A program made the position numbers and the translations under genes. From Kribbella qitaiheensis (GTDB lineage: Bacteria > Actinomycetota > Actinomycetes > Propionibacteriales > Kribbellaceae), in assembly GCF_014217565.1 (NCBI RefSeq), contig NZ_CP043661.1:5766001-5830000 (forward strand): DNA of 64,000 nucleotides. The letters are read 5' to 3'. The notes beneath the pieces are model-generated. The model saw only the letters and a list, made by a program, of their open reading frames with translations. It was not told the DNA's origin and searched no databases. This document shows positions 54,007-63,543 of the stretch, piece after piece (positions within the stretch are counted from its first letter, which is position 1; each line of letters starts with the position of its first letter).

Positions 54007-55035
54007 TCACCAGGTCGGTCCGGTCGGCTGTGTGGGCGGCTTGAGGACCGGACGCAACCAGAGGTCGAGTCCTTCGCGCCGGACCCTGAGGTCGAGGTAG
54101 ATCAGTGCCTGCACGGCAGAGATGAAGGAGAGGCTGGCGATCAGCGTCAGCACGGTGGCGGTGCCGGCAGCGGCTCCCACCGCGAGGGCGATGATCGCGG
54201 CGCTGGTGCTGTCGCTGTCGGAGGCCCAGGAACCCAAGGTGAAGAACAAGGTCACGACGCCGTACTGCACTGCGTAGCTGACGATGTTCACGACGACACC
54301 TGCGAACAACAAGATGCCGAAGACGCGCCAGAACCGGCCTCGCACCAGCTGCCAGGACCGCTTCAGTGCACCCCAGACCCCGACCCGGGCCGGTATGTAC
54401 AGGCCGATGTCCGGGGCGTGCTTGCCTTCCAGCAGGACGACCGTGCCGGCCAGGATCAGCCTGAGCCCGACGATCAAGGTGAGCAGACCACCGCCCAGGA
54501 TCAGCAGGATCGCGATGAATCCGGCCGCCTCCGAGGACAGCACGGCGTCGGTCCCCGAGCCGATCCCGAAGACCGCCAGTCCCCAGCCGGCGATCAGGAG
54601 CACGGCGGAGAAGGACTGCAGCACGCCGACCACCGCCAGGGCCGGCAAGGACGGCCGCACCAGCCGCAGCAGCTCCTTGGGGCCGACCCGGTGCGCAAGC
54701 TGGCTGCGCACCGCGGCCAGCGCGATGATCCCGGCCAGCATGCTGGAGACCATGGTGAACAGGACCAGCTGCACGACGTACATGAGCAGCATTGCCGCGC
54801 CTGCCTGCTCCAGCGGATCGTCGGCGCCGAAGAAGCCACTGATGCCGCCCGGCACGGTCAGCTGGGTCAGCAGCGCCTGGACGGCGGCCAGGCCGATACC
54901 GGCGAGCACCGGCAGGCCCAGCATGATCGTCTTGTTGTCCGAGATGGTCCGGGCCGCGTTGTCGAGCAGATCGGCGGGCAGCCAGGGGCGCAGCGGCTCG
55001 GAGAAGCTCTCGCGTACGCCGATGTCGTCGCGCAT
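54007..55035 (-). CDS. Polytopic membrane protein, first gene of the MoxR operon
   Basis: 342 aa with about six to eight membrane segments (IMLGLPVLAGIGLAAVQALL, MLLMYVVQLVLFTMVSSMLA, SAVLLIAGWGLAVFGIG, LILGGGLLTLIVGLRLIL and others) and the motif VWGALKRSWQLVRGRFWRVF, as in proteins with the membrane domain of glycerophosphodiesterases and related DUFs. The end LDLWLRPVLKPPTQP is cytoplasmic. No enzyme domain is visible. It precedes DUF4129 by 7 bp and faces mtrA across a 205-bp spacer. Confidence 0.75.
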   Translation of the reverse strand: MRDDIGVRESFSEPLRPWLPADLLDNAARTISDNKTIMLGLPVLAGIGLAAVQALLTQLTVPGGISGFFGADDPLEQAGAAMLLMYVVQLVLFTMVSSMLAGIIALAAVRSQLAHRVGPKELLRLVRPSLPALAVVGVLQSFSAVLLIAGWGLAVFGIGSGTDAVLSSEAAGFIAILLILGGGLLTLIVGLRLILAGTVVLLEGKHAPDIGLYIPARVGVWGALKRSWQLVRGRFWRVFGILLFAGVVVNIVSYAVQYGVVTLFFTLGSWASDSDSTSAAIIALAVGAAAGTATVLTLIASLSFISAVQALIYLDLRVRREGLDLWLRPVLKPPTQPTGPTW

Positions 55036-55240
55036 GCCGTGCCTCCCTCCCGGACCCGCCGGGTTGTCCCTGACCTCGGCTGTGCACCATGATCACAGCC
55101 CGGGCGGTCCAATCCGCCCTCAACTGGTGCCCGCCCGGCGATCCGGCGTGTGCACTACCCGGGGAATGGGACACTATCCGTAGTGCGTACGACCGGCAGC
55201 CGCCGGGCGCACTACAATCCGGACCGGCAAGGAGCAGGGC

Positions 55241-55939
55241 GTGGCTGAAGGTAATCGGACGATGCGGGGCCGAGTCCTCATCGTCGACGACGACACGGCG
55301 TTGTCCGAGATGCTCAGCATCGTGCTGCGCAACGAGGGCTACGACACCTATCTGGTCGCCACCGGTGACAAGGCGGTGCCGGCCTTCCGCGAGTTCAAGC
55401 CCGATCTGCTGCTGCTCGACCTGATGCTGCCCGGGATGGACGGCATCGACGTCTGCCGCGCGATCCGGGCCGAGTCCGGCGTGCCGATCGTGATGCTGAC
55501 CGCGAAGAGCGACACCGTCGACGTGGTGCTGGGCCTGGAGTCCGGCGCCGACGACTACGTGGTGAAGCCGTTCAAGCCCAAGGAGCTGGTGGCCCGGATC
55601 AGGGCCCGGCTGCGCCGGATGGACGAGCCCGGCCCGGAGTCGCTGACGATCGGCGACCTGACCATCGACGTGGCCGGCCACTCGGTGAAGCGCAGCGGCG
55701 AGACGATCCAGCTCACCCCGCTCGAGTTCGACCTGCTGGTCTGCCTGGCCTCCAAGCCCTGGCAGGTATTCACCCGCGAGGTGCTGCTCGAGCAGGTCTG
55801 GGGCTACCGGCACGCCGCCGACACCCGGCTGGTGAACGTGCACGTCCAGCGGCTGCGGTCCAAGATCGAGAAGGATCCCGAGCACCCCGAGATCGTCGTC
55901 ACGGTCCGCGGTGTCGGCTACAAGGCGGGTGTGGACTGA
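55241..55939 (+). CDS. mtrA: Response regulator MtrA
   Basis: 232-aa OmpR/PhoB-type regulator of cell-envelope growth, division and, in relatives, DNA replication. The receiver domain has the acidic pair VLIVDDDTALSEML, phospho-acceptor Asp60 in LLLLDLMLPGMDG and switch residues VMLTAKSD and VVKPFKPKEL. The winged helix ends YRHAADTRLVNVHVQRLRSK and VTVRGVGYKAG. AAGGAG lies 7 bases before the GTG at 55241; the internal ATG at 55262 is less likely. Followed by mtrB and lpqB, the conserved actinobacterial order. Confidence 0.96.
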   Translation: MAEGNRTMRGRVLIVDDDTALSEMLSIVLRNEGYDTYLVATGDKAVPAFREFKPDLLLLDLMLPGMDGIDVCRAIRAESGVPIVMLTAKSDTVDVVLGLESGADDYVVKPFKPKELVARIRARLRRMDEPGPESLTIGDLTIDVAGHSVKRSGETIQLTPLEFDLLVCLASKPWQVFTREVLLEQVWGYRHAADTRLVNVHVQRLRSKIEKDPEHPEIVVTVRGVGYKAGVD

Positions 55940-57670
55940 TCGAGTACGGCCGCGACGAGGGGTCGCAGGCAGCGAAGCCGGACCACGAGCCGGAACCCCG
56001 CGGAACCGAGATCGAGCTCACCGCCGCGGGGATCGACTGGCATGCCCAGCCGCAGCCCTTGTGGCGGACCCCGATAAAGCACTGGCCGGATGTCTGGCGC
56101 CGGTCGATCCAGGCCCGGATCGTCACCGGCACGCTGCTGATGTCTACCGTCGTGCTGATCCTGGTCGGCTGGGTGATGATGAGCCAGGTCACCGACGGCG
56201 TGCTGGAGTCGCGCCGGACCAGCGCCCAGCAGGAGGCCGTCGCGCAGCTGGCGACGCTGTCCAACTCGATCAACGCGGCCGACCCGGCGTCCATCCCGCA
56301 GAGCCTGTCCCAGCTCGTCCTCGGCTCCAACCGGGCCGGGCCTGTACGACGTGGTGCTGATGCCGACCGCGGACACCGGGTCGAACGCGATCCGGTCCAC
56401 CGGCCTGGTCAGGAGCGAGTCGATCCCGGCCGCGCTGAAGTCGTCGGTGGCCGTGGAGGACTCGAAGCTGTACGACACCTACACCCGGATCGACTACAAC
56501 GGCGAGGTGAGTCAGCCCGGCCTCGCGATCGGCTCCCAGCTGCGGGTGAAGTCGACCGGCGAGCACTACGAGGTGTATTTCCTGTTCCCGCTGACGGCCC
56601 AGCAGGACACCCTGGACGTGGTCCAGCGGGCCCTGGTCACGGCCGGTCTGCTGCTGATCCTGCTGCTCGGCGCCGTCGCCTGGCTGGTCACCCGCCAGGT
56701 CGTCACCCCGGTCCGGATGGCCCGGCGGATCGCCGAGCGGCTGGCGGCCGGCAAGCTGGAGGAGCGGATGCAGGTCCGCGGCACCGACGACCTCGCCCGG
56801 CTCGCGGTCTCGTTCAACAAGATGGCCAGCAACCTGCAGCAGCAGATCCGCCGGCTGGAAGAGCTGTCCCGGCTGCAACGCCGGTTCGTCTCCGACGTGT
56901 CGCACGAGCTGCGGACGCCGCTCACCACGGTCCGGATGGCGGCCGACCTCCTGCACGAGGCCAAGGACGACTTCGAGCCGATGACCCGGCGGTCGATCGA
57001 GCTGCTGCAGAACGAGCTCAACCGGTTCGAGGAACTGCTCGCCGACCTGCTCGAGATCAGCCGGTTCGACGCCGGCGCGGCCGCGCTCGACCTGGAGGAC
57101 ATCGACCTGCGCGACATCGTCGCCCGGGTGCTGGAGAACCACGAGACCTTGCTGCACCGCAAGGGCTGCGAGATCCAGCTGGACATGCCGGAGCCGTGCC
57201 GGGCGCAGGTGGACTCGCGCCGGATCGAGCGGATCCTGCGCAACCTGATCGGCAACGCGATCGAGCACAGCGAAGGCGCACCGATCAAGATCAGTACGGC
57301 GTTCGACGACGAGGCGGCGGCCGTCGCGGTACGCGACCACGGCATCGGTTTCCGGGCCGACGAGGCGGAGATGGTGTTCAGCCGGTTCTGGCGCGCCGAC
57401 CCGGCGAGGGCCAGGACAACCGGCGGCACAGGCCTCGGCTTGTCGATCGCCCTGGAGGACGCCAGATTGCACGGTGGCCGCCTGGACGCCTGGGGATCAC
57501 CGGGCGAGGGTGCCTACTTCCGGCTCACCCTGCCGCGCCGGCCGGACGTCATGCTGTCCGGATCGCCGCTGCCCGCACGTCCGACCGATGCGCCCCGGGT
57601 GATCTCGGAGCTCTCCTTGGTCGACGTCGGAGCGCCGTACCAGAAGCTGACCGGCGGTGAGGACCTGTGA
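55936..57670 (+). CDS. mtrB: Sensor histidine kinase MtrB, frameshifted as given
   Basis: About 578 aa. A first membrane helix (VTGTLLMSTVVLILVGWVMM), an outer sensor domain, a second helix (LLLILLLGAVAWLV), HAMP domain, the phospho-acceptor His in FVSDVSHELRTPLTTV and the kinase core with NLIGNAIEHSEGAP (N box), DHGIGFRADE (G1) and TGGTGLGLSI (G2). The frame breaks in the sensor domain at GGG 56338-56340; dropping one G gives SNRAGLYDVVLMPTADTG. Again a GGCC site, and MtrB is normally needed, so a sequence error is likely. The open frame reaches back to CTG 55936, overlapping the mtrA stop, without an ATG or GTG; TTG 56059 is the other candidate start. Confidence 0.9.
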
Positions 57671-59439
57671 GAACGAAGTTGCTGGCGGTCGCGATCGCGA
57701 CTTCCGTCGTACTGGCCGGCTGCGCCACCGTGCCGACCCAGGGCCCGATCAGGAGCGGCAGCCAGGCCGGTCTGGCGCCAGGGGCGGCCGGCGTCAACGT
57801 CAAGCCCAATCCGCCCCGCCCGAACGCGCCCCCGCTGGTGCTGGTGAACGGCTACCTGGAGGCGATGACGGACTCGAGCAACTTCGACCAGGCCCGTCAG
57901 TACATGACCCAGGACGCGGCCGCGACCTGGAAGCCCGAGTCGAAGCTGTCCGTCTACGACCAGAGCTCGCTGACCGCCGTCCGGCAGCTCAGCAACAACT
58001 CCGTCCAGTTGAGGGCACCGCTGATCGGGACCATCGACGATCGCGGCTCCTGGACGCCGGCGGTGCGCGGCGCCATCGTCAATGTGATCTTCACGCTGGC
58101 CGATGTCGACGGCCAGCGGCGGGTCTCCAAGGCGCCCGACGGTGCGTTCCTGGGCAGCAACCAGTTCGAGTCCCGGCTCACCGCCCGCTCGCTGTACTTC
58201 CTCACCCCGGACCACCAGACGCTGGTGCCGGACCCGATCTTCCTGCCGATCAACCTGCCGCCAGGCCAGGCCGCCACGCAGCTCGTCCAGGAGTTGCTGA
58301 AAGGCCCGACGAGCAGGCTCGGCAACGGGGTGGTCTCCGCGGCCCCGCCGGGCACGCAGGTGAACGTATCGGTGCCGGTGGAGCTCACCACCGCCACGGT
58401 CGCCCTGAGCGACGCGGCGCAGGTTCTCGGTGACCTGGAGCGCCGCCAGTTGGCAGCGCAGATCCTCTGGACGCTGCGGACGGTCAGCCCTCGGGTGAAG
58501 ATCACCGTGGGCGGCGCCCCGCTGCTCGACGGTCAGCCGGATGCCATGTCGATCGACACCTTCAGCAATTTCGACCCGGTGGCCTCCAGTCCACAGATGA
58601 AGGAGCTCTACGGGGTCCGGAAGGGCAGGGTGCAGCACATCACCGGCTTGGACGGCGCGCAGGCCATCGCCTCGGTGCCACTCGACAACAGCCTGCTCTA
58701 CGAGCCCTATGCGGACTCGCTGGCGGTCAACCTGAAGGCGGACTCCGGTGCGATCCTGACGAAGATCCACAACGAGCCGGTGGTCGCGTATGCCCGGCTG
58801 GACGCCACCGACAAGAGCGACAAGCTGGCCACCATCAAGACCAGCGGCCGCGTACTGCGCCCCAGCTTCGACTACCAGGAGAACCTCTGGATCCTGGACC
58901 GGGCGGGCTCCACCGACCCGCGGCTGCGCGTTCGCAACCGGGACGGCAAGGTCACCGACGTGGCCACCGACTTCGGCGGTGACACCCCGATGATCCTGCG
59001 GATGGCACCCGATGGCGTCCGGGTCCTGATGCTGATGAAGCGGAAGTCGACCCGGCAGACCTATGTCCAGACCGGCACGATCCAGCTGAACGATGCCAAG
59101 CAACCCAAGCTCGGCGACTTCCACGACCTCCAACTGTCGCTCGCCGACATCACCGACGTTTCCTGGAACCAGCCCGGCATCCTGGTAGCCGGCCGCTCCA
59201 CCCCGACTTCCTCGCGGCAGCCGTGGCAGATCAACTCCGACGGCTCCCAGAGCCATCTGCTGCCGGGAACCAGCAGCGATTTCGACACCAACCTGATCGC
59301 CTCGACCCCGAACGCCGACTCCTTCCCGGTCATCCAGGACAGCCACAACGCGCTCCACTGGCAGCTGAAGGACCTCAGCTGGCAGATGGACGACGAGACC
59401 AGCAAGCCCCCGCCGATCATCCCGGTCTACCCGGGCTGA
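57667..59439 (+). CDS. lpqB: Lipoprotein LpqB
   Basis: 590 aa. Lipoprotein signal with lipobox LAGC (Cys19). A GerMN-type domain lies around residues 190-310 (QATQLVQELLKGPTSRLGNG, VPVELTTATVALSDAAQ), followed by a beta-propeller-like C-terminal region. LpqB interacts with the outer part of MtrB and modulates the MtrAB system, as known in mycobacteria. The GTG overlaps the mtrB stop (GTGA), so the kinase and lipoprotein are coupled. Confidence 0.95.
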   Translation: MRTKLLAVAIATSVVLAGCATVPTQGPIRSGSQAGLAPGAAGVNVKPNPPRPNAPPLVLVNGYLEAMTDSSNFDQARQYMTQDAAATWKPESKLSVYDQSSLTAVRQLSNNSVQLRAPLIGTIDDRGSWTPAVRGAIVNVIFTLADVDGQRRVSKAPDGAFLGSNQFESRLTARSLYFLTPDHQTLVPDPIFLPINLPPGQAATQLVQELLKGPTSRLGNGVVSAAPPGTQVNVSVPVELTTATVALSDAAQVLGDLERRQLAAQILWTLRTVSPRVKITVGGAPLLDGQPDAMSIDTFSNFDPVASSPQMKELYGVRKGRVQHITGLDGAQAIASVPLDNSLLYEPYADSLAVNLKADSGAILTKIHNEPVVAYARLDATDKSDKLATIKTSGRVLRPSFDYQENLWILDRAGSTDPRLRVRNRDGKVTDVATDFGGDTPMILRMAPDGVRVLMLMKRKSTRQTYVQTGTIQLNDAKQPKLGDFHDLQLSLADITDVSWNQPGILVAGRSTPTSSRQPWQINSDGSQSHLLPGTSSDFDTNLIASTPNADSFPVIQDSHNALHWQLKDLSWQMDDETSKPPPIIPVYPG

Positions 59440-59515
59440 GCGTTCCGCTCCGGTTGTCCACAGGACAGCTGTGGGGCGGTTGCGGCGGTAGGGGAGGACA
59501 GCGCAGGGTTGTCCG

Positions 59516-60205
59516 GTGGGGTTGCGGGACGCGTTCGTGGATCTCGTACTGGGCGGCGTGTGCGCGGGCTGTGGGGTGCCGGGAGCGGCGGTCTGTCCGG
59601 GCTGCCGGACGATGCTGATGGCGGCGGTGCCTTTCACGGCGTGGCCTGACCCGGTCCCGGCGCGATTGCCGATGCCGACGGCGACAGCGCAGTACGACGG
59701 GGTGTTGCGCAAGGTGATCCTCGCGCACAAGGAGGAAGGTCACTACGCGCTCGCCCGACCGCTCGGCGAGGTGCTGGCCCGCGCGGTTCAAGCTGCCCTC
59801 AAGGCGCAGCGGGCGGCCTGGCTCTGTCCGGTGCCGTCGGCGCGAGGCACGGTCAGGCAGCGAGGGCACGACCCGTTGCGGCGGGTGGTGGTGGCTGCCG
59901 CGAGAGAGCTGCGCACGAACGGGTACGACATCCGGTTGGCGGACGCACTGGCTGTGGTCCGGCGACCGGCGGACCAGGCCGGGCTCTCCGCGAGGGACCG
60001 GGCGGCCAATCTTGCCGGCGCTTTCGAGGGCCGTTCGCGCTGGGCTGAAAGACTGACGAATCAACCGGTCTTGCTCGTCGACGACGTGCTGACGACCGGA
60101 TCCACGCTCGCTGAGGCGGCGCGGGCTCTGTCGGCAAGGGGAATTCCGGTGCTCGGTTGCGCGGTCGTCGCCGCCACACCGCGGCGGTCGGCATCCGGTT
60201 CATGA
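59516..60205 (+). CDS. comF: ComF-family phosphoribosyltransferase-like protein
   Basis: 229 aa. N-terminal zinc knuckle CAGCGVPGAAVCPGC, then a type I phosphoribosyltransferase domain with PVPSARGTVRQRGHDPLR and the PRPP-binding loop PVLLVDDVLTTGSTLAEAAR. ComF acts in DNA uptake in competent bacteria; in actinobacteria the homologue (Rv3242c) sits in this place and its role is not established. GTG start at 59516; 76 bp after lpqB. Confidence 0.9.
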   Translation: MGLRDAFVDLVLGGVCAGCGVPGAAVCPGCRTMLMAAVPFTAWPDPVPARLPMPTATAQYDGVLRKVILAHKEEGHYALARPLGEVLARAVQAALKAQRAAWLCPVPSARGTVRQRGHDPLRRVVVAAARELRTNGYDIRLADALAVVRRPADQAGLSARDRAANLAGAFEGRSRWAERLTNQPVLLVDDVLTTGSTLAEAARALSARGIPVLGCAVVAATPRRSASGS

Positions 60206-60429
60206 GAACTTCCCTACCGGTTTTCGCCGAAGCCGACTAGCGTTGGCCTATGACACCCGCTTGGGCTTGTCGGACAGGGATGTGGGCGAGGACCGGATCA
60301 GCCGGAATCCTCACCACGGAGTCCGCCGGGCCGGACAGCGGGTGTTGTCGTTTCGGGCGCCCCAACGCAAGCCGCGACCACAACGGGGGTCCGAAAACGT
60401 AACAGAGTCGTCGATCGATGGAGGTTTCC

Positions 60430-61053
60430 GTGGACGTCGTTGTCAAGGGTCATCACTGCGAGGTCAGTGACCGCTTCCGGCAGTACGTCGAGGAAAAACT
60501 CGAGCGGATCGAAAAGGTCGATCACCGGGTACTGCGATGCGAGGTAGAAGTCAGCCAGGAGAAGAACCCGCGACAGCACGACCGGGCGATGCGCGTCGAA
60601 CTCACCATGTACACCAAGGGTCCGGTGCTCCGGGCCGAGGCATCTGGTGAGACCAAGCAGGCGGCGTTCGACGTCAGCCTGGACCGGCTGCGGGCACAGG
60701 TCCGCAAGGCCGCCGACCGCCGCCGCGTGCATACCGGTCAGCACGCCCCTGAAGGACTGCGGCACGTAGCCGCCAAGCAGCCGCCCAACGGCTACGCTCC
60801 GGTCGAGGAGACGGTTGCCGAGGACGAGGTGATCACCCAGAAGTTCGGATCGCTGACGGTGACCGGTGACGGGCCGCTGGTGATGCGCGAGAAGACCCAC
60901 ACCGCGAAGCCGATGTCGCTCGACCAGGCGCTCTACGAGCTCGAACTGGTCGGACACGACTTCTACCTGTTCGTCGACGCCGACGAGAACCAGCCGAGTG
61001 TCGTCTACCGCCGCCGTGGCTACGACTACGGCGTGATCCGGCTGGCCGTCTGA
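60430..61053 (+). CDS. hpf: Long ribosome hibernation-promoting factor
   Basis: 207 aa. The N-terminal HPF/RaiA domain (VDVVVKGHHCEVSDRFRQYV, then KVDHRVLRCEVEVSQEKNPR) binds the decoding centre; after a linker the C-terminal dimerisation domain (KPMSLDQALYELELVGHDFY and VVYRRRGYDYGVIRL) joins two ribosomes into 100S particles. This is the long form usual in actinobacteria. I choose the GTG at 60430 because GGAGG ends 5 bases before it; ATG 60418 is possible, adding four residues and lacking its own ribosome site. Followed by a strong terminator. Confidence 0.94.
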   Translation: MDVVVKGHHCEVSDRFRQYVEEKLERIEKVDHRVLRCEVEVSQEKNPRQHDRAMRVELTMYTKGPVLRAEASGETKQAAFDVSLDRLRAQVRKAADRRRVHTGQHAPEGLRHVAAKQPPNGYAPVEETVAEDEVITQKFGSLTVTGDGPLVMREKTHTAKPMSLDQALYELELVGHDFYLFVDADENQPSVVYRRRGYDYGVIRLAV

Positions 61054-61085
61054 CGCCGAGAGCTTCGGGAGGAGCCGCAACAAAA

Positions 61086-61115
61086 GGGAGGCCCGGACCG
61101 TGGTCCGGGCCTCCC
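61086..61115. terminator. Bidirectional terminator between hpf and the protease gene
   Basis: Perfect 13-bp stem GGGAGGCCCGGAC (61086-61098) and complement (61103-61115) with a CGTG loop. On the minus strand it is followed by a TTTT run, so it serves the protease gene well; on the plus strand it closes hpf. Confidence 0.92.
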
Positions 61116-61137
61116 CTCCGTCCCCTGCGAAGGTCCG

Positions 61138-61935
61138 TCAGCCGATCTGGGCCTGGAGCTCGGCGGAGTAGGTGGCCACCTCGGCGTACACGCCCGGGTT
61201 GCCGGCGTCCGCGCAGCCGACGCCCCAGGAGACGACGCCGAACAGACGGCCGTCCAGGACCAGCGGGCCGCCCGAGTCGCCCTGGCAGGAGTCCTTGCCG
61301 CCGTCCTTGTAGCCGGCGCAGATCTCACCGGCCGCGGTGTAGCCCTCGCTGGCGTAGACGTCCGAGCAGTAGGCGTCACCGAGCACCGGCACCGCTACCT
61401 TCTGGAACGTGTCGTCCGGTCCGGTGCCCTCGGTGGAGCCCCAGCCGTAGACGACCGAGGCGGCACCCTCCGCGTCAGCCGCGGCACTCGTCTCCAGCGC
61501 CAGCGTCGGTACGCCGGTGAACGGTGTGGCCAGCGTCATCACCGCTACGTCGTGACCACTTTCTTTGCCGTAGTCCGGGTCCACCCAGATGCTGGTGATC
61601 TTCGAGGTCTGGCCACCGGAGTCGCTCAGCTTGTCGCGGCCCTGCACCGCCGTGTAGGTGCCGGCAGCCTCGGTCGAACAGTGCGCCGCCGTGACGATCT
61701 TGTTGGCCGCGACGAGCGTCGATCCGCAGTACTGGCCGCTGGGGACCGGGGATCCGCTGTTGTTCAGCGCGATGGCCCACGGTGCGTCGGCGGTGTGGGC
61801 GATGTCCCCACCGACGATCCGGGTGTGCGGTCCGTCGGGTGCCGGAGCCGCCGAAGCCGAGACGGCACCGATCGATGCCGCTGCCAGCACACCGGCCGCT
61901 ACCGCGGCGCGGACCAGCTGAAGTCTTCCTGTCAT
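61138..61935 (-). CDS. Secreted trypsin-like serine protease
   Basis: 265 aa. Signal peptide (VRAAVAAGVLAAASIGAVSA then ASAA), a short propeptide and the zymogen cut at Arg39-Ile40 (TR|IVGG). Triad: His in IVTAAHCS, Asp in SGHDVAVMTLA, Ser in KDSCQGDSGGPLVL; the Asp at DSCQGDSGG suggests trypsin specificity for Arg/Lys. Three disulfide pairs are likely (YCGS/AAHC, YCSD/ICAGY, SCQG/GCADA). Chymotrypsin family S1, as secreted by many streptomycetes. Convergent with hpf, ending at the shared terminator. Confidence 0.96.
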   Translation of the reverse strand: MTGRLQLVRAAVAAGVLAAASIGAVSASAAPAPDGPHTRIVGGDIAHTADAPWAIALNNSGSPVPSGQYCGSTLVAANKIVTAAHCSTEAAGTYTAVQGRDKLSDSGGQTSKITSIWVDPDYGKESGHDVAVMTLATPFTGVPTLALETSAAADAEGAASVVYGWGSTEGTGPDDTFQKVAVPVLGDAYCSDVYASEGYTAAGEICAGYKDGGKDSCQGDSGGPLVLDGRLFGVVSWGVGCADAGNPGVYAEVATYSAELQAQIG

Positions 61936-62042
61936 GCCTCACACTCCAGGGTGATAGGGGCCGCGCGGGCGTCGCGGCCTACCGGCACACTCTCCCGGCC
62001 ACCCTCCGTAGCGCACCTCCCACTTGCGGTAACACGAAAGCT

Positions 62043-63296
62043 ATGACCAGCATTTTGTCGGTGGGGGCAGGCAGGATTGGTGGGGTGACTACGCAGGGGT
62101 TGTCGGTGGCTCAGGCCAGGCGGGTGGGGTTGGCCGCGCAGGGGTTTATGGATGCCCGGCCTAAAGGGGTGCCGGACATGCGGGCGCTGGGGCGGGTGCT
62201 GGGGCGGATCGGGTTGATTCAGATCGACTCGGTCAACGTGCTCAGCCGGGCGCAGTACCTGCCGTTGTATTCGCGGTTGGGGCCGTATCCGCGGGAGTTG
62301 CTGGACCGGGCCGCGGGGAAGGGGCCGCGGAAGCTGGTGGAGTACTGGGCGCACGAGGCATCGCTGATCCCGGTCGAGACGCACGCGTTGATGCGCTGGC
62401 GGATGGCCCGCGCGACGACCGAGGCGTGGGGCGGGCCGCGGGCGATCGCGGCGCAGCGGCCGGACCTGGTCAAGCAGGTGCTGGCCGACGTCCGCGACCA
62501 CGGCCCGTTGACCGCGCGCGAGATCGACGACGACGTGGAGCGCGACCGGGACAACTGGGGCTGGAACTGGTCGGACGTGAAGCGGGCGCTGGAGTTCCTG
62601 TTCTTCGCCGGCGAGATCACTGTGGCCCGGCGGAACCAGCAGTTCGAGCGGATGTACGACGTACCGGAGCGGGTGCTGCCCGCCTCGGTGCTGGCGACGC
62701 CGACGCCGACCTCGGAGGAGGCACACCGCGGGCTGGTCTCGATCGCGGCCCGGGCGCACGGGGTCGCGACCGCGCAATGCCTCAAGGACTACTTCCGTAC
62801 GTCGCCCGCGCCGACCGCGCAGGCCATCCGCGAGCTCGTCGAGGAGGGCGAGTTGCTGCCGGTCACGATCCAGGGCTGGAAGAGGCCGGCCTACCTGCAC
62901 CGCGACGCCCGCCTGCCGCGCCGGGTGAACGCCCGCGCGCTGGTCAGCCCGTTCGACTCGCTGGTCTTCGAGCGGACCCGGACCGAGGTGCTCTTCGACT
63001 TCCACTACCGGATCGAGATCTACGTCCCGGCCGAGAAACGCATCCACGGGTACTACGTGCTCCCGTTCCTGCTCGGCGACCGGCTGGTGGGCCGAGTGGA
63101 CCTCAAGGCGGACCGGAACGCGGGCGTCCTGCTGGTCCAATCCGCCCACTCCGAGCCCAAGGCGCCCGCCGAGACGCCCGAGGAGCTGGCCGCAGAGCTG
63201 GTCCAGCTGGCCGGCTGGCTGGGCCTCGACCAGGTCCGGGTAGCCGGCGGCGGCGACCTCGCCCCAGCCCTCAGCGTCGCCCTGCGGGGCTCCTGA
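62043..63296 (+). CDS. YcaQ/AlkX-like winged-helix DNA glycosylase
   Basis: About 417 aa of the HTH_42 family. LGRIGLIQIDSVNVLSRAQY holds the catalytic QxD motif; YLPLYSRLGPYPRELLDR, LVEYWAHEASLIPVETHALM and LVSPFDSLVFERTR are the other family blocks. Members (E. coli YcaQ, Streptomyces AlkZ) remove crosslinked or alkylated bases; whether this one does so is inferred. The ATG at 62043 is used; GTG at 62085 (TTQGLSVAQARRVGLAAQGF) fits the family start better and may be the true one, both lacking a strong ribosome site. Divergent from the protease gene. Confidence 0.88.
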   Translation: MTSILSVGAGRIGGVTTQGLSVAQARRVGLAAQGFMDARPKGVPDMRALGRVLGRIGLIQIDSVNVLSRAQYLPLYSRLGPYPRELLDRAAGKGPRKLVEYWAHEASLIPVETHALMRWRMARATTEAWGGPRAIAAQRPDLVKQVLADVRDHGPLTAREIDDDVERDRDNWGWNWSDVKRALEFLFFAGEITVARRNQQFERMYDVPERVLPASVLATPTPTSEEAHRGLVSIAARAHGVATAQCLKDYFRTSPAPTAQAIRELVEEGELLPVTIQGWKRPAYLHRDARLPRRVNARALVSPFDSLVFERTRTEVLFDFHYRIEIYVPAEKRIHGYYVLPFLLGDRLVGRVDLKADRNAGVLLVQSAHSEPKAPAETPEELAAELVQLAGWLGLDQVRVAGGGDLAPALSVALRGS

Positions 63297-63543
63297 GCGG
63301 AATCGCGGGCCAGGCGGAGCGGCGTACGAGGTGTTCTGAGCGGTAGGGCGGAACTTTTCGAGAAGCTCACTCGTGGGTGGGAGAAGGGTGTGACTTACGC
63401 CGGGCAGTGGGTTGACGCTCCCGGCCAAGTACGATGGGTGGCGCCCGCCAGGCGGGCAGTCCGTGCTGCCCTCGTCACTGGGCACACACGGTCAGGCACC
63501 CGCCGCATTGAAGGCTGCACAGTCAAGGAGTGGACCCCCCACG

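Noticed and set aside
57657..58433. 258-codon frame overlapping lpqB
   Set aside because: Shifted shadow of lpqB with a low-complexity Arg/Gly-rich product; lpqB has a lipobox, conserved domains and proper coupling to mtrB.
63412..63435. Promoter for secA from TTGACG and TACGAT
   Set aside because: The two boxes are 12 bp apart, too close for a normal sigma-70 promoter.
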